From Candidatus Copromonas faecavium (nom. illeg.) (GTDB lineage Bacteria; Bacillota; Clostridia; Lachnospirales; Lachnospiraceae): a DNA stretch of 64,000 nucleotides. The position numbers and the translations under genes are program-made. The DNA lies in NCBI GenBank assembly GCA_018712915.1, contig DVGC01000001.1:1-64000 (forward strand), in the 5' to 3' direction. The notes beneath the pieces are model-generated. The model saw only the letters and a list, made by a program, of their open reading frames with translations. It did no database searches and was not told the DNA's origin. Positions 16,421 through 24,460 of this stretch are shown in pieces. Each line of letters opens with the position of its first letter. The first letter of the stretch is position 1.

Positions 16421-18031
16421 ATGATTCGTATCAGTCAGCTTTCCCTTCCTGTGGATCACCGGAAGGAAGCAATCAAAAAGAAGGCGGCCCGGCTGTTGAA
16501 TATCCCGGAAGCCTCTATTCAAACAATTTCCATTGTCCGCCGTTCCATCGACGCCAGGAAAAAGAATCAGCTTCTTTACAGCTATATCGTAGATGTGGAG
16601 TTATCTGACGAAAAAAAGGAACTGGCGGCCATTGCCAAGGCGAAAGGCCCCGGCATCCAGTTGGAAAAAAAGACGTCTTACCGGTGTCCCAGTCCCGGAA
16701 CGGAACAGCTTCCCGGACGGCCGGTCATCATCGGCGCCGGGCCTGCCGGATTGTTTGCGGCGCTTCTTCTGGCGGAAAACGGCTACCGGCCCCTTTTGCT
16801 GGAACAGGGAGATCCGGTGGAGGAGCGGGAAAAAAAGGTGACCAGATTCTGGGAAACAGGAGCCGCCGCTCTGGATCCATATTCCAATGTCCAGTTCGGA
16901 GAGGGAGGTGCAGGAACCTTTTCCGACGGAAAGCTCAACACACTGGTCAAAGACGAATCGGGACGGAACCGGCGTGTCCTGGAAATTTTTGCGGAAGCAG
17001 GAGCCGATGAAGAGATTCTTTATGACAGCAAGCCCCATATCGGAACGGATGTGCTGCGCCGTGTGGTGCGAACCATCCGGGAACGGATTTTAACTGCCGG
17101 CGGTGAAGTACGGTTTCGGAGCCGGGTTACGGAACTCCTTTTAACGGAGCATCGCCTTGCCGGTCTTTCGCTTTCTACCGGAGAACAGCTTTCTGTGGGG
17201 CCGGTCATTCTGGCCGTGGGCCACAGCTCCAGGGAACTGTTTTCCGAACTGGAACGAAAACAGGCGGCCATGGAGCCCAAGGCATTTGCGGTGGGCTTGA
17301 GAATCCAGCATCCTCAGGAGGAAATCAACCTTTCCCAGTATGGTATAGCGGATCCGAAAGCTCTTGGACCGGCACCATATAAAGTGACGGCAAAGACTTC
17401 CTCTGGCCGGGGTGTTTATTCCTTCTGTATGTGCCCGGGCGGGTTTGTGGTCAATGCCTCCTCCGAACCGGGCCGTCTGGCTGTCAATGGAATGAGCAAC
17501 CATGACCGTCAGGGGAAAAATGCCAACAGCGCCCTTATCGTGGCCGTTTCGCCGGATGATTTTAAAGAGCCCGGCCCTCTGGGCGGTGTCCTGTTCCAGA
17601 AGCGGCTGGAAGAGCAGGCCTTCCTTCTTGGACAGGGAAATATCCCAATCCAGCTGTATGGAGACTTTCTGGAAAACAGAAGCTCCGAAGGCTTCGGTGC
17701 GGTAACCCCCCAGTTCTGCGGTGCCGCATCCTTTTCCAATCTGCGCAGTCTGATGCCGGAAGAGCTGAATCTGGCTTTCCTGGAAGGAATGGCGCAGTTC
17801 GGAAAGAAAATCAAAGGCTTTGACCGGCCGGACGCCATTCTGGCAGGCATTGAAAGCCGGACCTCCTCTCCTTTGCGGATTCTAAGGAATGAACACCTGG
17901 AAAGCAATATCAAAGGCCTGTTCCCCTGCGGGGAAGGCGCAGGATATGCGGGAGGAATCACCTCGGCCGCCATGGACGGTCTTCGGGTGGCAGAAGAAAT
18001 CATCCGCCGGTATGCACCGGTATCACAATAG
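16421..18031 (+). CDS. FAD-dependent oxidoreductase, COG2509-like
   Basis: 536 residues from the ATG at 16421; the track start at 16190 lies inside the previous gene. An N-terminal basic alpha/beta part (MIRISQLSLPVDHRKEAI) precedes the FAD loop IGAGPAGLFAALLLAENG at about residue 105. QFGEGGAGTFSDGKLNT and a C-terminal CGEGAGYAGGITSAAMDG follow, all typical of this uncharacterised family. The ribosome site is poor, which suggests coupling to the gene ahead. Confidence 0.87.
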   Translation: MIRISQLSLPVDHRKEAIKKKAARLLNIPEASIQTISIVRRSIDARKKNQLLYSYIVDVELSDEKKELAAIAKAKGPGIQLEKKTSYRCPSPGTEQLPGRPVIIGAGPAGLFAALLLAENGYRPLLLEQGDPVEEREKKVTRFWETGAAALDPYSNVQFGEGGAGTFSDGKLNTLVKDESGRNRRVLEIFAEAGADEEILYDSKPHIGTDVLRRVVRTIRERILTAGGEVRFRSRVTELLLTEHRLAGLSLSTGEQLSVGPVILAVGHSSRELFSELERKQAAMEPKAFAVGLRIQHPQEEINLSQYGIADPKALGPAPYKVTAKTSSGRGVYSFCMCPGGFVVNASSEPGRLAVNGMSNHDRQGKNANSALIVAVSPDDFKEPGPLGGVLFQKRLEEQAFLLGQGNIPIQLYGDFLENRSSEGFGAVTPQFCGAASFSNLRSLMPEELNLAFLEGMAQFGKKIKGFDRPDAILAGIESRTSSPLRILRNEHLESNIKGLFPCGEGAGYAGGITSAAMDGLRVAEEIIRRYAPVSQ

Positions 18032-18061
18032 AAAAATATGAAAAACAGGAGGAACCTAGCA

Positions 18062-18907
18062 ATGGGGAACGAAGCAAGGAAAAAGCTGAAAGATAAAAAA
18101 AGAATCGTCATCAAAATCGGAAGTTCGTCCTTAACTCATCCGGAGACAGGGGATTTGAATCTGGCAAAGATTGAAAAGCTGGTGCGGGTCATCAGCGATC
18201 TGCGGGGAATGAAAAAGGAAGTGGTTCTTGTTTCTTCCGGCGCCATCGCCGTCGGAAGGCAGGCCTTAGGCTGCCAGAAGCCGACAACGGTGGCAGAGAA
18301 GCAGGCTTATGCGGCCATCGGCCAGGCCAGGCTTATGATGGTATACCAGAAATTGTTTTCCGAATACAATCAGACGTCAGCCCAGGTACTTTTGACAAAA
18401 AACAACATTGTGGAGAACGTCTCCAGGGAAAACGCGAAAAACACCTTTGATGAGCTGTTAAAGCTGGGAACGGTTCCCATTGTCAACGAAAACGACACGG
18501 TTTCCACATACGAAATCAAATTCGGCGACAATGACCGGCTTTCTGCCATCGTTTCCGCTCTGATCGAAGCAGATCTGCTGATTCTGCTTTCCGACATCGA
18601 CGGACTGTATTCGGACGATCCCAAGAAAAACCCCGATGCCGCCTTCATCAGCCAGGTGGATGAGCTTTCAGACGAGCTGATGTCCATGGGCAAGTCCACA
18701 ACAGGCAGCGACGTGGGAATCGGAGGCATGTCCACCAAGCTTCGTGCGGCGCGGATTGCCACCGACAGCGGAGCCGATATGGTCATCGCCAACGGAGATC
18801 ATGTGGAAATCATCTGGGATATCCTTTCCGGAAGCGAAACGGGAACCTTGTTTACGGCCCATAAGAATCAGGATTTTGTTCTTCTTGACTATATGAAAAC
18901 CATTTAA
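18062..18907 (+). CDS. proB: Glutamate 5-kinase (short form without PUA domain)
   Basis: First step of proline synthesis: ATP-dependent phosphorylation of glutamate. 281 residues from the ATG at 18062, nine bases behind AGGAGG. The amino-acid kinase fold shows IVIKIGSSSLTHP, VSSGAIAVG, NENDTVS and the GIGGMSTKL block. It ends after the kinase domain and lacks the PUA domain found in the longer enterobacterial enzyme; short forms are common in this group. proA, the next enzyme, follows after two intervening genes. Confidence 0.96.
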   Translation: MGNEARKKLKDKKRIVIKIGSSSLTHPETGDLNLAKIEKLVRVISDLRGMKKEVVLVSSGAIAVGRQALGCQKPTTVAEKQAYAAIGQARLMMVYQKLFSEYNQTSAQVLLTKNNIVENVSRENAKNTFDELLKLGTVPIVNENDTVSTYEIKFGDNDRLSAIVSALIEADLLILLSDIDGLYSDDPKKNPDAAFISQVDELSDELMSMGKSTTGSDVGIGGMSTKLRAARIATDSGADMVIANGDHVEIIWDILSGSETGTLFTAHKNQDFVLLDYMKTI

Positions 18908-18917
18908 GGAGGCTTCT

Positions 18918-19145
18918 ATGAAGCAGGAGCAGATTGACCGGATCAATGCCCTTTATCATAAATCCCAGGCTGTCGGCCTGACAGAAGAGGAGAAAGCAGA
19001 GCAGGCCGCCCTGCGCAAACAGTATATTGCGGATATCCGGAGAAGCTTACGAGGCGAATTAAACCGGATTTCCATCGTGGAAAAAGACGGGAGCATCACC
19101 GATCTGGGGAAAAAATATGGAAACATCGGAGAGCAGGAGCATTAA
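18918..19145 (+). CDS. ynzC: DUF896 protein (YnzC-like)
   Basis: 75 residues, ATG behind AAGGAGG. The helical hairpin opening (MKQEQIDRINALYHKSQAVG) and LRKQYIADIRRSLRGELNRI match DUF896. In Bacillus ynzC belongs to the LexA-controlled yneA-yneB-ynzC operon, whereas here it sits in a proline/folate cluster with no LexA box ahead. Molecular function unknown. Its end overlaps the next gene by 29 bases. Confidence 0.9.
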   Translation: MKQEQIDRINALYHKSQAVGLTEEEKAEQAALRKQYIADIRRSLRGELNRISIVEKDGSITDLGKKYGNIGEQEH

Positions 19146-19821
19146 GGGAAAAAAACCGGCGCAGAAGGACGCAGGATTGCAAAAAGGCGGGCCGGTGCAG
19201 AGGGACGTAGGATTGAAGGAACCAGCGCCGCAAAAAACAGGCGCGCAGATCCAGGCGGAAAAAGAGGCCGTCCGCAGGCAGATGCGGACAGCGCTCAAAG
19301 CGCTTTCTCCCGGTGAGCGAACACTCCTTGACAGGGAGCTTACCAGGAATGTGTTATCCTTCCCGGAATTATCAGACGCAGACATAGTTTATGCCTATGC
19401 GTCCCTTCCCTGGGAGCCTGGAACCTGGGACATTCTCCGGTTCTTCCTGAAGCAGGGGACGCGGGTTGCCCTTCCACGGGTGGAGAAGGATGGCATGGCC
19501 TTTTATGAAATCCGCTCCCTGTCTGATCTGACAGAAGGCGCCATGCGTCTGATGGAGCCGGCCATGCAGACGATCCGGGCCCGGGCCCCGCATGCTCCCA
19601 TGCTGGTTCCGGGAATGGCCTTTACAGAAAACGGAGGCCGTCTGGGAAAGGGCGGAGGATTCTACGATAAGTTTCTTGCAGCCGAGCCAGGTCATCCGTC
19701 CATTGCCCTGGCCTATGAATTTCAGCTGGTTCCCCATCTGGCTCTTGACGTCCACGACAGACGGGTGGGGCATATCATTACAGAAAAGCGCTGCATAAAC
19801 TGTCTGTTCCGGCCTCTGTGA
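19117..19821 (+). CDS. 5-formyltetrahydrofolate cyclo-ligase
   Basis: Converts 5-formyl-THF to 5,10-methenyl-THF with ATP, returning folate to the one-carbon pool. The enzyme proper runs from about residue 44 (AEKEAVRRQMRTAL) and ends in the active-site block LGKGGGFYDKFL. The 43-residue front is unusual: a 12-residue tandem repeat (PAQKDAGLQKGG / PVQRDVGLKEPA) encoded by a 36-base DNA repeat, overlapping ynzC. The ATG at 19117 has a weak ribosome site; GTG 19195 behind AAGGCGGG is a real alternative that would remove most of the repeat. Confidence 0.88.
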   Translation: METSESRSIKGKKPAQKDAGLQKGGPVQRDVGLKEPAPQKTGAQIQAEKEAVRRQMRTALKALSPGERTLLDRELTRNVLSFPELSDADIVYAYASLPWEPGTWDILRFFLKQGTRVALPRVEKDGMAFYEIRSLSDLTEGAMRLMEPAMQTIRARAPHAPMLVPGMAFTENGGRLGKGGGFYDKFLAAEPGHPSIALAYEFQLVPHLALDVHDRRVGHIITEKRCINCLFRPL

Positions 19822-19972
19822 AGCAGACGCATATGAAAGCGCAGGAAATACGTGTCATCCGAAACAGATATCAGGCATAAAAGCGTTCTTTAAGCAGGAA
19901 AGCAGACATCAAGCAAGTGATAAGAGGCGCTCAGCAAAAATAAAAACGCAGCATTAAGAGGAGGAGTTTGCC

Positions 19973-21217
19973 ATGGAATTAAAAGAAATGGGAAAAAGAG
20001 CAAAGGAAGCATCTTATTTCCTTGGTTCAATGGAAACCGATTTAAAGAATCAGGGGCTTCTTGCCGCAGCCGAAGAAATTTTAAAGCACCGGGAAGACAT
20101 CTTAAAAGCCAATGAAGCGGATGTGATTCTGGCAAAAGAAAAGGGGATGTCCCCTGCCCTGGTGGACCGGCTCCAGCTGACCGATAAGCGGATCGACGAT
20201 ATCGTAGAGGGGATTCGCCAGGTGGCCGGTCTGGAGGACCCCATCGGTGAAGTGCTGTCCATGAAGCGCCGTCCCAACGGCCTGCTGATCGGTCAGAAAC
20301 GGGTGCCCATGGGTGTCATCGGCATGATTTATGAGGCAAGGCCCAATGTAACCGCCGATGCCTTCGCCCTCTGCTTTAAAACAGGAAACGCGGTAATCCT
20401 CAGAGGCGGAAGCGATGCCGCCCAGTCCAATCAGGCCATCGTGACGGCCATCCGGTCCGGCCTTTCCTCTTTAAATATTCCGGAGGATGCCGTCCAGCTC
20501 CTGGAGGACTCCAGCAGAGAAACGGCCAGAGAATTTATGCGTCTGAAAGATTATCTGGATCTTCTGATTCCCAGAGGAGGCGCCGGCTTAATCCGGACCG
20601 TCGTGGAAAACAGTACGGTTCCCGTAATCGAAACCGGTACGGGAAACTGCCATGTTTATGTGGATGAAACCGCCGATCTGTCCATGGCTCTTGATATTAT
20701 CTTCAACGCAAAAACTCAGAGAATCGGCGTCTGCAACGCCTGTGAATCCACCCTGGTTCACCGGAAAGTGGCAGAAACCTTCCTTCCGATGATGAAAAAA
20801 CGGCTGGATGAAAAGCAGGTGGAAATCCGGGCCGATGAGGATTCCAGAAAGATTGTACCGGAATTTACTCCGGCCACGGAAGAAGACTGGGGAACGGAAT
20901 ACCTGGATTACATCCTTTCCTGCAAGCTGGTGGATTCAGTGGATGAGGCCATCGCCCACATCAACCGCTACAGCACGGGCCATTCCGAGGCCATTGTCAC
21001 CTCCTCCTATGAAAACGCTCAGAAGTTCCTGGATCGGGTGGATTCCGCCGCGGTTTACGTCAATGCATCCACCAGATTTACCGACGGCTTCGAGTTCGGT
21101 TTCGGCGCGGAAATCGGCATCAGCACGCAGAAGCTCCATGCCAGAGGGCCCATGGGACTGCTGGCTTTAACCTCCACCAAGTACATCATCTACGGAAACG
21201 GTCAGATCCGAAAGTAG
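19973..21217 (+). CDS. proA: Gamma-glutamyl phosphate reductase
   Basis: Second step of proline synthesis: NADPH reduction of glutamyl phosphate to the semialdehyde. 414 residues, full length, start behind AGAGGAGGAG. Aldehyde-dehydrogenase-type features are present: [25 protein letters not shown] and the catalytic cysteine in VCNACEST. The 150-base gap ahead shows no clear promoter and no convincing gene. Confidence 0.97.
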   Translation: MELKEMGKRAKEASYFLGSMETDLKNQGLLAAAEEILKHREDILKANEADVILAKEKGMSPALVDRLQLTDKRIDDIVEGIRQVAGLEDPIGEVLSMKRRPNGLLIGQKRVPMGVIGMIYEARPNVTADAFALCFKTGNAVILRGGSDAAQSNQAIVTAIRSGLSSLNIPEDAVQLLEDSSRETAREFMRLKDYLDLLIPRGGAGLIRTVVENSTVPVIETGTGNCHVYVDETADLSMALDIIFNAKTQRIGVCNACESTLVHRKVAETFLPMMKKRLDEKQVEIRADEDSRKIVPEFTPATEEDWGTEYLDYILSCKLVDSVDEAIAHINRYSTGHSEAIVTSSYENAQKFLDRVDSAAVYVNASTRFTDGFEFGFGAEIGISTQKLHARGPMGLLALTSTKYIIYGNGQIRK

Positions 21218-21229
21218 GGTATTTTTGCG

Positions 21230-21286
21230 GCAATCGTTTACGAAATCCGGTTTCCGGTTGCTTTTTTGAATAACCAAGTTTATAAT
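21230..21286 (+). promoter_or_regulatory. Terminator of proA overlapping the miaB promoter
   Basis: The stem GCAATCG / CGGTTGC followed by TTTTTT (21230-21267) ends the proline cluster. The miaB promoter TTGCTT-17-TATAAT (21258-21286) begins inside the right arm of the same stem, so both signals share about ten bases. Confidence 0.7.
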
Positions 21287-21316
21287 AAACGAGTATTTTA
21301 TATTGGAGAGATAAGA

Positions 21317-22756
21317 ATGACGCAAGAAAACAACCGGATGGCAGAGATTCCCGCGACGGAGCCTGCCAGACAGAAATACTTCATGAAGCTGGTCAGGGAA
21401 CAGGTGGCCGCCTTAAGCCAGAAAAAGGGCCGCCCTCTTACCTGCTTTATTTCCACTTTCGGGTGCCAGATGAATGCCCGCGACTCTGAAAAGCTGCTGG
21501 GAATTCTTCTGGAGGCCGGCTTCGTCCAGGGAACGGACGAGCATTCTGATTTTGTCCTCTACAATACCTGTACGGTCCGTGAAAACGCCAACCTGAAGGT
21601 ATACGGACGGCTGGGATACTTAAACGGAGTCAAACGGAAAAATCCGGATATGCTCATTGCACTCTGCGGATGCATGATGCAGGAGCCGGAGGTAGTGGAA
21701 CGGATCCGGAAAAGCTACCGCCATGTGGACATTATCTTTGGAACGCACAACATCTTCCGCCTGGCAGAGCTGATTTACCGGAGACTTGAGGAACGGAAGA
21801 TGGTGGTTGACATCTGGGAAGGAACGGACGCCATTGTGGAGGAGCTGCCCATCGAACGCAAGTATCCCTTCAAATCCGGTGTAAACATCATGTTCGGCTG
21901 CAACAATTTCTGCAGCTACTGCATCGTTCCCTACGTAAGAGGCCGGGAGCGCAGCCGCAATCCGGAGGACATCCTTTCTGAAATCAAAAACCTGGTATCT
22001 GACGGGGTTGTGGAAGTGATGCTCTTAGGACAGAACGTCAACTCCTATGGAAAGACCCTGAAGGAGCCCATCTCTTTTGCCCGGCTGTTACAGCGGGTGG
22101 AGCAGATCGACGGACTGGAGCGAATCCGGTTCATGACTTCCCACCCCAAGGATCTTTCTGATGAGTTAATCCAGGTCATGGCATCTTCAAAGAAAATCTG
22201 TACCCATCTGCATCTGCCACTTCAGTCGGGGAGCAGCCGGATTTTAAAGCTGATGAACCGGCGTTATACGAAAGAGCAGTATCTGGAGCTGGTGGACCGG
22301 TTAAGGGCAGCCGTGCCGGATATTTCCCTGACGACGGATATCATTGTGGGATTTCCGGGCGAAACGGAAGAAGACTTTGAAGAAACTCTGGATGTGGTAA
22401 GACGGGTACGCTATGACAGCGCTTTCACCTTTATCTATTCCAAACGAACCGGAACACCGGCAGCCGCCATGGAAAACCAGGTGCCGGAAGCAGTTGTGAA
22501 GGAGCGCTTCGACCGGCTGCTGAAAGAGGTTCAGGACATTGCCGCTCAGGTGGTAAAGCGCCATGAAGGAACGATCCAGCCGGTTCTTGTGGAAGAAACG
22601 GATACCCATGAGCCGGGCTTTCTGACAGGACGGCTGTCGGGAAACACGGTGGTACATTTTAGGGGAGAGCCCTCCCTGATTGGAAAAATCGTTCCAGTGT
22701 CGCTGGATGAGGCCAAAGGCTTTTATTTCATGGGAAGCCTGGTCAATACGGATTAG
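21317..22756 (+). CDS. miaB: tRNA-2-methylthio-N6-dimethylallyladenosine synthase
   Basis: Radical SAM enzyme that adds the methylthio group at A37 of tRNAs reading UNN codons. 479 residues from the ATG at 21317 behind GGAGAG. The N-terminal UPF0004 domain has its cysteines (FGCQMN, CTVREN, CGCMMQ), the radical SAM core shows CNNFCSYC, and the C-terminal part is the TRAM domain. miaA, which makes its substrate base, lies 6.5 kb downstream beyond mutS-mutL. Confidence 0.97.
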   Translation: MTQENNRMAEIPATEPARQKYFMKLVREQVAALSQKKGRPLTCFISTFGCQMNARDSEKLLGILLEAGFVQGTDEHSDFVLYNTCTVRENANLKVYGRLGYLNGVKRKNPDMLIALCGCMMQEPEVVERIRKSYRHVDIIFGTHNIFRLAELIYRRLEERKMVVDIWEGTDAIVEELPIERKYPFKSGVNIMFGCNNFCSYCIVPYVRGRERSRNPEDILSEIKNLVSDGVVEVMLLGQNVNSYGKTLKEPISFARLLQRVEQIDGLERIRFMTSHPKDLSDELIQVMASSKKICTHLHLPLQSGSSRILKLMNRRYTKEQYLELVDRLRAAVPDISLTTDIIVGFPGETEEDFEETLDVVRRVRYDSAFTFIYSKRTGTPAAAMENQVPEAVVKERFDRLLKEVQDIAAQVVKRHEGTIQPVLVEETDTHEPGFLTGRLSGNTVVHFRGEPSLIGKIVPVSLDEAKGFYFMGSLVNTD

Positions 22757-22762
22757 GAGAGT

Positions 22763-24313
22763 ATGGATATGAGACGGATGATGAAACGTGTGGCAGCCGT
22801 TACGGTTTCTGCGGGACTTTCAGTTTCCCTTTCCATGACGGCCCTCGCACAGGAAATCGGACCGGGCTTTGAGCCGACAGAGGAGGAAACCATCGACGGA
22901 CCGCGGTTTCCGGGAGATACGGAATATTTGAACGAAGAAAATGAGAATACAGAGGAAAGTCAGGCCTCCGAAGAAGGTACAGGAGAAACAGCAGGAGAGC
23001 AGGGAAATACACAGGAAGGCACTTCCGGCGGAGAGCAGACGGAAGGTCCTGTAGCCGCCCCTGAAACAGGAGAAACCGGCGGGCAGGAATCCTCCGGTGA
23101 AACAGGACAGACCGATTCCGGAACTTCCGGTACGGTTCAGTATGTGGACGGGCTCATTCCCAATACGGTACGGGACGGAGGAAACGTGGACATCACGCCT
23201 ACGAACCCGGAGGCCGTCTGGGATGCGGTGGAAGTCACCGGAATGCATGCCGATCTTCCCACCCAGTTTACCTGGATTTCCGCCAAATTAAAGGACGGTT
23301 ATTCCGGAAAGCTTTCTTATCGCCCCTATGTTAATAATGGCGGCTGGCTTCAGTTTTATTCTGACGGAGAGCCGGCAGGCGGAACGGAAGGCTCCACCTA
23401 TGTTCAGGCCATCCAGATGCATCTGACCGGGGATGCGGCGGAAAAATACGATCTGTATTATGCCGTTACCACAGCAAACCGGGGACAGCTTGGGTTTGCG
23501 GCTGAAGGCGAAATTGCCGGAGCCATGGATGTAGGCGATTCCATCGTGGATTTGAAAGTCGTGCTGGTTCCCAAGGGAACAGGTGCTCCTGCCTCCACAA
23601 ACGACCGGTTCTTCAACGAGTTTTCCGGCCGCATCGGTTTCACGGAAACGGCCGCTTTCTGTATGAACGACGACGGCTCCACCTATACCGGCTGGGCCGA
23701 TTACGACGGCAGACGTTATTATTTTGAAAACGGACGTACCTTAAGCGGATGGCACTATATCGACGGGCTGAAGTTTTACTTTGAAGAAAACGGACAGCTC
23801 CGCCAGGATGTGGACAGCCTGATTGGAAAGCAGGACGAATACCAGATCCGCGTCAACAAGCAGTTAAACTGCCTGACCGTATATGCAAAAGACGGGGACA
23901 ACGGATTTATCATTCCTGTTAAGGCCATGTTAACCTCCGTAGGCGATGACACACCGCTTGGAACCTTCCAGACTCCGGAAAAGTATCGCTGGAGATTCAT
24001 GGTAAACGATACTTATACCCAGTATGCAACCAGGATTAAGGCGGGAGCAGGCTTCCTGTTCCACTCCATCACCTATGAGACGACGGATCCCAATACCATG
24101 ATTACGGCCGGATATAACGGTCTCGGCGTGGTTCGCTCCGCGGGCTGCATCCGGTTAACCTGCGAAAACGCAAAATGGATTTATGATAACTGCAAGCTGG
24201 GAACCACGGTCGTCATTTACGAGGATCCGAATACTCCTTCCCCGTTTATGAAACCCTACGTGGTCCTGATTCCCGACGATCAGACGTACGATCCGACGGA
24301 TCCCAATATTTAA
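22763..24313 (+). CDS. Secreted L,D-transpeptidase (YkuD) with ChW-like repeats
   Basis: 516 residues. A signal peptide (VAAVTVSAGLSVSLSMTALA) is followed by a Glu/Gly/Thr-rich spacer to about residue 125. Two Clostridial hydrophobic-W-like units come next (GGWLQFYSDGEPAGGTEG and a diverged second). Then come two wall-binding-type repeats (GWADYDGRRYYFENG, GWHYIDGLKFYFEENG). The C-terminal YkuD domain has the active-site blocks FLFHSI and SAGCIRL. It should cross-link peptidoglycan stems or attach proteins outside the membrane. It starts seven bases after miaB, so it shares that transcript despite the unrelated role. Confidence 0.9.
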   Translation: MDMRRMMKRVAAVTVSAGLSVSLSMTALAQEIGPGFEPTEEETIDGPRFPGDTEYLNEENENTEESQASEEGTGETAGEQGNTQEGTSGGEQTEGPVAAPETGETGGQESSGETGQTDSGTSGTVQYVDGLIPNTVRDGGNVDITPTNPEAVWDAVEVTGMHADLPTQFTWISAKLKDGYSGKLSYRPYVNNGGWLQFYSDGEPAGGTEGSTYVQAIQMHLTGDAAEKYDLYYAVTTANRGQLGFAAEGEIAGAMDVGDSIVDLKVVLVPKGTGAPASTNDRFFNEFSGRIGFTETAAFCMNDDGSTYTGWADYDGRRYYFENGRTLSGWHYIDGLKFYFEENGQLRQDVDSLIGKQDEYQIRVNKQLNCLTVYAKDGDNGFIIPVKAMLTSVGDDTPLGTFQTPEKYRWRFMVNDTYTQYATRIKAGAGFLFHSITYETTDPNTMITAGYNGLGVVRSAGCIRLTCENAKWIYDNCKLGTTVVIYEDPNTPSPFMKPYVVLIPDDQTYDPTDPNI

Positions 24314-24382
24314 GCATAAGGCCTGGCGGTTCCTTTTCCATGGGAAACAGCACCGGTTAAGGAATTTTACAGGCATTTCACC

Positions 24383-24435
24383 GGCCCGCCCGCGAGGACG
24401 GGCCATCTTGGGCGGCGGGAGCATTCCGGCCGCCC
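24383..24435 (+). promoter_or_regulatory. Two GC-rich hairpins in the mutS leader
   Basis: GGCCCG-10 nt-CGGGCC and GGGCGG-14 nt-CCGCCC follow each other just ahead of the mutS ribosome site. There is no T-run, so they are not ordinary terminators. They may set mutS expression relative to the transpeptidase ahead. Confidence 0.4.
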
Positions 24436-24460
24436 GATCTGCCGGAAAGAGGAGAAAAGA

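Noticed and set aside
15028-18031. Bile-acid (bai) pathway linked to the BaiN-like flavoprotein
   Set aside because: The HI0933 family is broad and no other bai-type gene is near.
19822-19972. Possible 15-codon frame (MKAQEIRVIRNRYQA) before proA
   Set aside because: No ribosome site, no regulatory codon run such as proline codons, and no hairpin pair of an attenuator.
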